Origin: Dromaius novaehollandiae
Lineage: Eukaryota > Chordata > Aves > Casuariiformes > Dromaiidae
Reading direction: 5' to 3'
NCBI RefSeq assembly: GCF_036370855.1
Contig: NC_088098.1
Coordinates: 138,528,721 to 138,592,720, forward strand
Length of the DNA: 64,000 nt
The notes below the pieces were generated by a model. The model did no database searches and had not been told where the DNA came from. It was given only the letters and a program-made list of their open reading frames with translations. Below are positions 50,861 through 64,000 of the stretch, piece by piece; the stretch's first letter is position 1, and every line of letters starts with the position of its first letter. A program made the position numbers and the translations under genes.

Positions 50861-53349
50861 AAATATTTCCTTTCTAAAGTCTCCAGCAATTCTTGCTACA
50901 AGCTTGACTCACATTACCCTAGGGGCTCAAAAAACAGGAGTTAATCTTCACATTTCCTTAATCACTCCTAAGACTTTTAGGAGTCTGACTCATGATTTCT
51001 AATGCCTACAGTTGGCAATACTGCACATACATTACATGTGTCATACCATCCATCTGCCAGCAAGCAAAATTTTTATGAAAAGTCTAATCAGTTACTACTC
51101 ACATTACTTTTAATAAATTTTTTTTAAAGGCACAAATCACTGATGCCAGAGAACTTATATCACTGCACTAGTCATTCACAGCACAAAAAATAAATTCCTC
51201 ATTAATCTGATTAAAAACAATTAGTAAAATCTACCTCCTACACAGCTGTGCATGTGAAACCTAAATGTAACAGAACTACTTACATTTTCTTAAGTTAGCA
51301 GCCTACAAAGCAGGTTGTAAGCAGCGAAAATTCTTACTTAATATCAGCTACGAAAGCATTGTCCTGCTATAATTAAAATGCAAGTATAAGATGTACCTTG
51401 TTGGTATTTGTTCCATTTGAGCGGTTCTCCAGTAGCCTGCTGACACTCTTTGCCCATCAGTGCAACACAACAAGCACATTCTGCTCAGGATAAAGACATT
51501 TTGCAAAGAGCTAGTTTACCTTTGCGATTACCACGGAGATGGACACTTTCACCAGCTCAGCCATGTGGCAGCAGATTTGTCACATGCTGTATTTCTAAGG
51601 AGCGGCTCTAAAAAGAAGGGCAGCATGTCTCTTTGTTAATAATACAAGACAGTAGCATTTCATATTTTTAATTAAATTTGTTAATTAAATTTTGTTAATG
51701 CTGACATTTAACCATTCTTATACTTTAATTTACAATGCTTGGCATCAAGTGACCAAAACAAGTCAGACAGCCGTATTTAAAGTAGAAAGCCTACACATAC
51801 AGTAAAGCTACTTTCAGGCACATTTAAACTGTCCTTTAACTTGATTATATATTTGCACCATACAATTTATTTGGCTGTCGAACATTGGATCCACTTTTGA
51901 GCTTACAAACAAAATCCTAATTATATTTAACCCACACTTTAATGAGCAGAGCTCCAAATGAATCAGAAACACCTAAATACTTTTTAAGAAATGTATTTGC
52001 AACTTGTTAATCTGAGTCAAAAATCATTTCCCCTCTCTCTCTGACTCTGAGAAGCACTGTTTTTCTAATTTTCTAGATGACTTCAGAGAAACTACAGGCA
52101 AAGTAAGGACGCTTAAGAAAATACCTTTATTTTAAGGAGCTTGAAGAGTAATAATTTAATTAATAATTATTATTAATAATAGTGTATAAATAAAGACTAG
52201 CAAAATATGAATTAATTGAACCACTGCCCAACATTTGCAGATATTACAGACACAGACAGTATGCTACTGATATGATGGAAAAGCGATGTTCATTTTGCCA
52301 GGAACTGAACACATTTATTAGTACACTTCTTGCTACATAAATATTAAACACAGTTTTCTGGCATCACACTGAATTATCCACATGAACATATTGTATGATT
52401 CAATGCTTTAATACCTTGGTAATCTTCCCCAGTAGATCCAATATCTTGTACGAATAAAAGTTACTTGCAATCAAAACCTCTAGTCATTTCCAGCAACAAA
52501 ATGGCAGAGAAATTACTCTGTTCCTTAGGACACAAAAAAGTTTGTATTAGTACCAGGAGTTTTCCGTCTGCATCTCAATTTTTTTTTGTTTTCTTTATAA
52601 AGATGTCATCCACTTTATGTATGATGACTGACTGCTCTCAACCAAGATTCAGAAAGGGCAACATGAACATTTTTCCAGGCCAAAAAGTACAAAGTTTTTG
52701 CACACATTTCTTTGTCATTGTTGAGCATAGGTTTGTGCTTCACTGATCTTATTCAGCTTGCCATAATCCTTAGCCTTAATGCAAAAAATATATCAGCTGC
52801 TACATGAATTGGAAGAGAAAAATACATAATGCATGTAATAGGGAGGTTGCACTGAGTTGGATATTAATAAGCATCTGCATCTGTCACTCAGTCATTGCTG
52901 ACAGCATCTTCCCCAAGGCAATATATATGTCAAACTTTTAAAGGAGGAAAAAAAATCAAAATTGTGGCAGAAATACTGCATCAATACCTGTGACTGTAGA
53001 AGCATAGTACCTCTATTAATTTCATACAGAAAAATGAGGCACTTATACAAAGAGCTGGAAATCCCTCCAAATCTATTGTTTCTTAAACAAGTGAAAAAAA
53101 TTGATTATGTAAACACATCAAGATTGTACTGATTATGGTCAAATACATGAAGAAAATACTCAAATCAAATGCTGTTGTTCCTGGGAAGCTCATTACATTG
53201 GTATATATTTACATAGAAAAGCAAATACATAACTTGATTTGTCAATGCAATTAAATTCAATCCCCTCATATCACCAAGGAGACACTACAGTGCATAGGAA
53301 CACAGCATAAAATGTATTTCTTGATGGCACTTGGCCTAAGCATGCTTAC
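50861..53349. other. Unique AT-rich non-coding sequence
   Basis: It contains ATTA/TTAATTAA-rich stretches (51,660-51,710 and 52,150-52,180). Two short open segments near 51,385-51,560 on the minus strand are separated by only about 39 nt, too short for a vertebrate intron, so I do not call exons there. Confidence 0.5.
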
Positions 53350-53432
53350 CTTGTGATTCCTATTCAGCATTTTCTCTAGAGCTTTGTAGGTAGACTTTAT
53401 GCACTCTGAACTGCATGCTTGCCTCATTAGCT
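53350..53432 (-). CDS. Candidate coding exon, gene unknown
   Basis: On the minus strand the acceptor is a T-rich tract ending TCTATTAACAG, and the donor is CAAG|GTAAGC, close to the vertebrate ideal. The 83 nt between are open in one frame: two carry-over bases and 27 codons, starting LMRQACSSECIK and ending KALEKMLNRNHK. The peptide looks like a soluble helical segment and ends in phase 0. It lies 4 kb beyond the stop codon at 57,409, so it would belong to an alternative 3' end of that gene or to a separate gene on the same strand. I do not recognise it. Short open segments between splice-like sites also arise by chance in a 64-kb scan. Confidence 0.33.
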
Positions 53433-56400
53433 CTGTTAATAGATCAAGAAGTTAAAAGCAAACAAACATGCACCAGGCCAGAAGGTCAGATCTGGCTGGC
53501 TGTCCAAGAGCTGCCATTGTTGTGCTTTTGTACAATTTACTAGCACAATAATACACAATTTAATCTGGGACTAAGGTAAAGGAAACATGCTGTGACCTTT
53601 TTTCCTCCCCAGGAGGCTTACAATTCCACCCAGTACACATAAATTTGGGGGACCCTTAAGACACCAGTGGGGCAATGGATAATTTCCAAAAAATTAAGGG
53701 TTTAATGTGATTTTTAACTCAAATAATCTCCCACTGTATTTTTTAAATGTCTTGATAAATTTTTTTTGATGCAAACATGAAAAGCAGTAACAGCTTTTTA
53801 TTTCCAATAAGACTTTTATTTTCTCTTTTGACTGAACACAATTCAAAGGTCATTCTGCATTACCATTTGACAAATTCACACTGAACAGCTCAGTCATGAC
53901 AGCTTACCATATAAATGCTGTTAGCCCACACCAAGTGCAAAATGAAATCCAACATATAACATTGCCTATAATTTGAATGGCACATGGAACATATTTAAAA
54001 CAGCACTTGGATACAACTGCAATGGTCATCTGAGTATGTGGAAGCCTGAGCTTTGGAACAGAAGTATTCAATGGAACTTGAAAAAATGCATCAACACAGT
54101 ACCAAAATGAAATGCAATGCATTAACTCCAGATGGTGCACATGAAAGAACAGCATAATTTTTTTTGATGCATAATAGGTTTAAAAGTAAAGCCTAAAATT
54201 AGGAATAAAGCTGAACAGTACTGGAAGTTATTTTGTGTTCTTTGGTAATCTGAGAGCACTTCAGATAGAGTCCATTTCATACTTGGTGGCACATTGTAAT
54301 GCTACTCAGCTATCCTAGCTAATACTGATGAACAACTTCTAAGTATTGGAATTAGTAGTATCCACGTAGACCCATGTCAGGTACCTAGGCAGTAGTGCAC
54401 TCCTAAACACCGCATTAATTGCATTACCTGCTTTTAATCCTATTCTGTGATGATTCTCCCACAAAAGGTCAGCTAGCTACATTGAGGACACTACACCATA
54501 CTTCATGTTGAAGCAGCTGAACTGCCTTTTAGCTTGTTAAATATCTACTCTTGAAGGGAAGTGCATGTAGAGAACAGATTTACCATCTTAAATAATACAC
54601 TATAATTATACTAGTATAACTTCTTTAAATGCTCAAACAAGAAAACCTTAAATCTGGAATGAGAGTACATGTGAATTATGCAGAACAGCTATGCCAGCAT
54701 AAAACATTACTGCCCAAACTGCTTTCTCAGCTCAGCTCCTCCTCTGCAAGACACTGTCTCTTAAGTCTGCTGGCAAACTTGCTCATGTGAACACTCCCTA
54801 GCCTGCTTAAGTCAGTTTTTTCAAATTTCTTCAGCTAATCTGAGTCATTTTGACAATCAGGTGAGGAAGCACTGATAGAAGTAGCTCTACAAACAGGGAC
54901 CAATGAATGACAAACACTGGGCTGGAGAAACCTCTTTCATCTGTCCAGATGGACAGGAATCCCACCAAAAAGTCTCAGTCAGGGACATTCAAGGAGTTAA
55001 AGAACACCACTAGCAATTTAATTATACTATTAAGCTTCTCCTATCCAGACGAACCTTTGGATACTCCATTCAAAAGGTATGATAATTACAAAACTTTGAG
55101 GGATAAACTGACAAGTCTCTACACAATTTTGTCAAGATAAGTGAAAACTCCCCTCTTCCCCAATCTGGTTAAAGCCCTTGCAAGCCTTTTGCACTACTTC
55201 AGCTTAAAATAAAGTTAGGTATAAAATAAGAAAGTAGTAAAAGAATAGTGACAGTAGGGAAAAGTGCAAAAAGGTGGTACTTCGGAGAAAAGTTTTCTTG
55301 GTTGTTATGAGAGCAAGATAGTTTGTAATATTTAACCCACTGGCAGCCCCATTCATTTCCCCCTCTCCCCCCAAAAGAAAGTTCACATCAAGAGTACAGT
55401 GTCACTAACTGGACTTTCAGATTTTAAACTGTTGAGAGAACCATCCCAACCTATTAACCAAGCAATACTGACAGCACTAATAACCATGGCATGCAGAAAC
55501 TGTCATTTTTATACTGTTAAACAGTCACACAACAAGGTTTAAACTCTGCTACTAACTTGCCTTGTATTCATAGATACCAACAGTGGAACAAAAGAGTTGA
55601 GGTATTATACACATTGCGACATTCCTGCAACAGAAAGGATTAAGGATGCAGTTTCAAGCAGTATTCCATGGTGGATGTCCTACTAGATAGTAATTAGTAT
55701 TTCCATGGACTGTTTTGTTTTTAAAAGACTAGGGCCCAAAGCTAGAAACAAAACACACCCTCAATGTGGATTTTGCAGTATCCAGATTCTGCTGAGATTC
55801 ACAGCTTCTGTAATTTAGGAAAGACTAAAGAGCCCATAAAATTTTTTGGTATTACCCAAATACAAAAAAAGTACTACCACTAAATGAGAAGCTTTAGAAG
55901 TAAGGATCACCAAATCTGCTTGGCCCCATGTCAAACAGATTCATTCTTCAACCATTACCAAAACCAAGGTAATCTTTATCCTTCCAGTTCAAAGGCTTTA
56001 ATATACCAGTATGCTCTGAAAAGTGACTACTGACTGTCAACAGCAGACTTCAGATTTGCTTTGGCTTTATAGACTAAAGTTTGTTATGTACTTCTGAAAG
56101 TTGATTCGTCATAACACCTAGACTCTGCAAGTCTCTAGGAGGAATGTTTCAAGTTCTGCATTAAAGGTAGGTGCTCTAATTGAGGTTTTCCAAACCAGAA
56201 AGGAGAGTGATTAAATGCACTAGCCTATGATTTGGAGCCTTGAGTTCTGTTCTCTGCCCACCATTTAAAATCTCCATGTCTATCTTTAGATAACAGAATT
56301 CTGAAGCCCAGAGTTCTGCATCACTGACAAGATTTTGATGAAATCAGAGACAAATAATTGTATTTCGATTAATTTTTACTACTGAATGCATTGTCAAAAT

Positions 56401-56614
56401 GCTATGAATTCAGTTAAGTGAATTCCAAATTTCAGAGCTCAAGTGCCTAAAAATGTCTGCGGAGACATTCTTTAAGTCTGCAGAGGACAATGATACAGAA
56501 AGGACTTCCCTCCCTGTATTATCAGTGCTCCTGCCTCTCATTCTATGAACAGTCAGCAATTACTCTTCAAAATATTAATCAGGAACAAACATTTTAGACA
56601 GCCAAAATTATACA
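53433..56614. other. Unique AT-rich sequence downstream of the minus-strand gene
   Basis: Two minus-strand AATAAA hexamers (53,797-53,802 and 53,815-53,820) could end a longer 3' UTR. Otherwise nothing identifiable is seen. Confidence 0.5.
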
Positions 56615-57408
56615 TTTAAACAGCAGCCACTGTGTACTTTATTAAGAAATATTTGCCAGTTAAATTACCATCACTTTGACACTCTGCTTACTTGTAGAAA
56701 TCCGTTCTTTAATAATGGCTCTGGAAATCATTTTCAGCCATGTAATGCTAGACCACTGGCAAGGTATGCTCTTCTTGGAACTATGACAGCCTTATCATGG
56801 AAAGTGTATAGGCATCTTTGCAAAACACAAAGTAAGCAACACATCTGTCATTCAAGCAACAAAGCCATTCTTGAGGCAGATGTCATGCTAGCCAAACAGC
56901 CCAAAAAATCCTTTACAATAAGCTATCTCTTCCATCATGGCGGTTTCACAAAATGAAGTGCAATTTGTGGGAAACAAAATCCAGGAGACGCCAGTTATGC
57001 ATTCTCTTGTAACTGTGGCGATGGTCTGATTTTTCAGGCTAGAGAGGTCAAGCTAATATGAAACCCAGCATGATGTACTATCTTCATGTAAAAGTCCTGT
57101 TGCTAATGCATCTGCTTTTGCCTCCCTTCCTTTAATAGTTCTATGCAGTCCTATGCATTAGAAGTCAGAACAAGGCTTCTTTGTTCATCTGGAGTTGAAG
57201 TTGCATTTAATGCCTAAGCAATTCAGAATGCAGTCTACACACATCTCCAAAAAAGTTCTCCATTCCTTTTAAATAATCCAACCACCACAGAAGATTCCCC
57301 TATTTCCTCAACACCAAAAGTTGTTTCAATTCCTTTTTCATCTTCATCTTGTAGCTACGTGGCAAATCATGGGCTACGTATAGTAAGATCTAATCTTCGT
57401 TCAGAGCT
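56615..57408 (-). other. Likely 3' UTR of the minus-strand gene
   Basis: This is unique AT-rich sequence between the TGA at 57,409 and the first good AATAAA with a downstream G/T-rich element. It holds no repeat and no convincing exon. The boundary at the low-coordinate end is an estimate. Confidence 0.35.
56638..56643 (-). terminator. Candidate poly(A) signal of the minus-strand gene
   Basis: The plus strand reads TTTATT, which is AATAAA on the minus strand. It lies about 0.77 kb past the stop codon. Downstream on the minus strand is a G/T-rich stretch (around 56,580-56,610) of the kind that binds cleavage factors. Further AATAAA hexamers occur at 53,797-53,802 and 53,815-53,820 and could serve a longer 3' UTR. 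Which one is used cannot be read from the sequence. Confidence 0.35.
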
Positions 57409-62680
<5,272 letters not shown>

Positions 62681-62719
62681 CTCTCTATCCACTCAGTGAT
62701 GCAAAGGTTAAGTCTTGGT
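62681..62719 (-). CDS. Penultimate coding exon of an unrecognised minus-strand gene
   Basis: This is a 39-nt internal exon. On the minus strand it is preceded by a good acceptor (TTCCTTATTTCAG) and followed by GAGAG|GTAACT. One base completes a codon carried over from the previous exon. Twelve codons follow, reading PRLNLCITEWIE, and two bases (AG) are left over. Joined to the exon at 57,508 they make an Arg codon, so the frame runs on without a stop. The agreement of phase across a 5.2-kb intron is the main support. The peptide looks like an amphipathic helix (LNLCITEWIERFLAEY). I do not recognise the family; a weak resemblance to the helical RasGEF N-terminal region is a guess only. The short exon length is normal for a vertebrate internal exon. 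The 25-bp minisatellite lies 68 bp upstream of its acceptor. Confidence 0.72.
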
Positions 62720-63984
62720 CTGAAATAAGGAACATATATTCACTGCACAAGTAGAATTCCTTCCTTGCAAAAGTGTTTTAAAGCATTAGAGCTAGGAGAA
62801 AGTAAGGAATTTCGAGCTAGGAGAAAGTAAGGAATTTCGAGCTAGGAGAAAGTAAGGAATTTCGAGCTAGGAGAAAGTAAGGAATTTCGAGCTAGGAGAA
62901 AGTAAGGAATTTCGAGCTAGGAGAAAGTAAGGAATTTCGAGCTAGGAGAAAGTAAGGAATTTCGAGCTAGGAGAAAGTAAGGAATTTCTTTTAAACCTGT
63001 ATATGACTATCAATCTCAGAACCTTGATTCTGTCATATTTAAGCCCCAATTCAGTAAAGTTTTCTAGTATATCATAACTGTGTACTGCACAGGTAGGCTT
63101 TGTCAACTAACAGGTTAATCCCAAAATTAAGAGAGGCAAACAGAAAAGTGCTGTTTAATATGAGAAGAAAGAGCAGTAGTATCAGGTTCCTTGTGAGCTT
63201 TCAAATGGTCATTTTTAACAATTTTGCAACATGACAGCTGATTAAGTCAGAATAAGCTGAAATTCAGTAGCAAACACATTTACGTAAAGATGCTTCCTGC
63301 TACTCCACTCACCATGCAGAATGTTCCACCTCCTCATTCTCAGAAAGTCACTAATAACCTCTCATTAATTGCATATTAGCACAGACTAGTGGTCATAATT
63401 CACCACTGCAATTAGGTGTAATAAAATTACCACACTCAAAAATGTTAAGCTATTGAAACCAGAGGATCTATTTCTTAAGGCTACTTCAAACAACTTGTCA
63501 TCTTTTTAATCCACATTTTATCATCACAGCCTTCTGTATTTTGGTCACATACTGATCTGGTTCCCTCCCAAGAAAAATACACAATGCAGCGTTAAAACAC
63601 TTTTCGACCCATGGAGCAGACTGGCACAATAGATACAAGCAGGTTATAAAATACCAGAAATAAAACTTCTCAGAATCAGAATGAAAGAACCAACTTATAG
63701 GTATACTCAGTTGGAAATGTTAGTGGGTTTTAACAAAACACAAGTCTTTGACCATTAAGAATGTACTTTTCTGTGATCTGAAAAGCTACATGTTGGCCAC
63801 ACCAGGATAAGTGTACTAGAAATTTCTAAAAGCAACATTTTAGGAACACAACTGATCATTTTTTCCATTCTTCTCTATTCCAGAATAAAGAAATAGCTAT
63901 GACTTTCTGAAGGGCTGTAAAGTGGGGTATGGTTTTTTTTCCTCCTTTTTTTAAATATATGCAGGCTATGTTAACCAAAATTAC
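62720..63984 (-). other. Penultimate intron (about 1.27 kb) carrying a 25-bp minisatellite
   Basis: This interval lies between the possible exon at 63,985 and the exon at 62,719. Its 3' end is TTATTTCAG. It contains the eight-copy repeat at 62,789-62,988. The remainder is unique AT-rich DNA. The upstream boundary depends on the weaker exon call at the window edge. Confidence 0.4.
62789..62988. repeat. Minisatellite: 8 perfect copies of a 25-bp unit
   Basis: Eight head-to-tail units fill the interval exactly (62,789-62,813, then every 25 bp to 62,964-62,988). On the plus strand the unit starts GAGCTAGGAG and ends GGAATTTC. I see no base differences between copies, which implies recent expansion or ongoing homogenisation. 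On the minus strand, the sense strand of the host gene, each unit contains CTTAC followed by TTTCTCCTAG. That matches a branch-point consensus plus a pyrimidine tract plus AG. The array is not a CRISPR: there are no spacers. Confidence 0.97.
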
Positions 63985-64000
63985 CTCATTGAAGATTGAC
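63985..64000 (-). CDS. Possible next upstream exon, cut by the window edge
   Basis: On the minus strand the last 16 bases before 63,985 end in GAG|GTAATT, an acceptable 5' splice site. To join the exon at 62,719 in phase, this exon must end with two bases of a codon. In that phase it reads Gln-Ser-Ser-Met plus AG, and AG with the following A gives Arg, with no stop. A frame ending in one leftover base would contain TGA. The visible part is too short to support the call by protein similarity, so it rests on the donor and the phase match alone. Confidence 0.35.

Noticed and set aside
51385..51560. Two adjacent minus-strand open segments with splice-like ends, one with a good Kozak ATG
   Set aside because: The implied intron would be about 39 nt, shorter than vertebrate introns, and the frames do not join with the candidate exon at 53.4 kb.
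62789..62988. Regular direct repeats that could suggest a CRISPR array
   Set aside because: The units abut with no spacers, and the context is vertebrate. It is a minisatellite.
63306..63345. Minus-strand segment with a strong ATG|GTGAGT donor as the exon before 62,719
   Set aside because: Joining it in the needed phase creates TGA at the junction, and its acceptor is weak.

Overview
The window looks like nuclear DNA from a bird, or possibly another sauropsid. It is AT-rich and almost free of genes. The only interspersed repeats I can recognise belong to the CR1 non-LTR retrotransposon family, identified by the CR1 reverse-transcriptase C-terminal motifs and by the ATTCTATG/ATTCTGTG-type 3' terminus. 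There are also simple repeats typical of vertebrates and GT...AG introns. I see nothing bacterial, viral or organellar, and no operon, CRISPR array or integrase-type island. I cannot name the species or the chromosome.

Layout. Positions 1 to about 53,300 are a gene desert or a very long intron. It holds a minus-strand CR1 fragment (about 5.2-5.5 kb), a plus-strand CR1 copy (about 26.5-27.3 kb), a CR1 tail remnant (about 34.0 kb), a minus-strand CR1 copy with two long reading frames (about 50.1-50.9 kb), and several microsatellites and homopolymers. It also has a GC-rich patch at 12.4-14.9 kb and a CpG-rich patch at 23.4-24.1 kb. A few splice-bounded open segments could be isolated exons: 10.0, 24.7 and 53.4 kb on the minus strand, and a non-coding one at 2.9 kb on the plus strand. 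All of these are low to moderate confidence.

From 57.4 kb to the right edge lies the 3' end of a minus-strand protein-coding gene. Exons at 62,681-62,719 and 57,409-57,508 join in phase and end in a stop codon. A compatible donor at 63,985 suggests that the next upstream exon runs off the window. I do not recognise the protein. A poly(A) signal at 56,638-56,643 would give a 3' UTR of about 0.75 kb.

The most striking structure is in the intron between 62.7 and 64.0 kb. Eight perfect copies of a 25-bp unit start 68 bp upstream of a real 3' splice site. On the gene's sense strand each copy reads like a branch-point, pyrimidine-tract and AG module, so the array could act as eight decoy acceptors.
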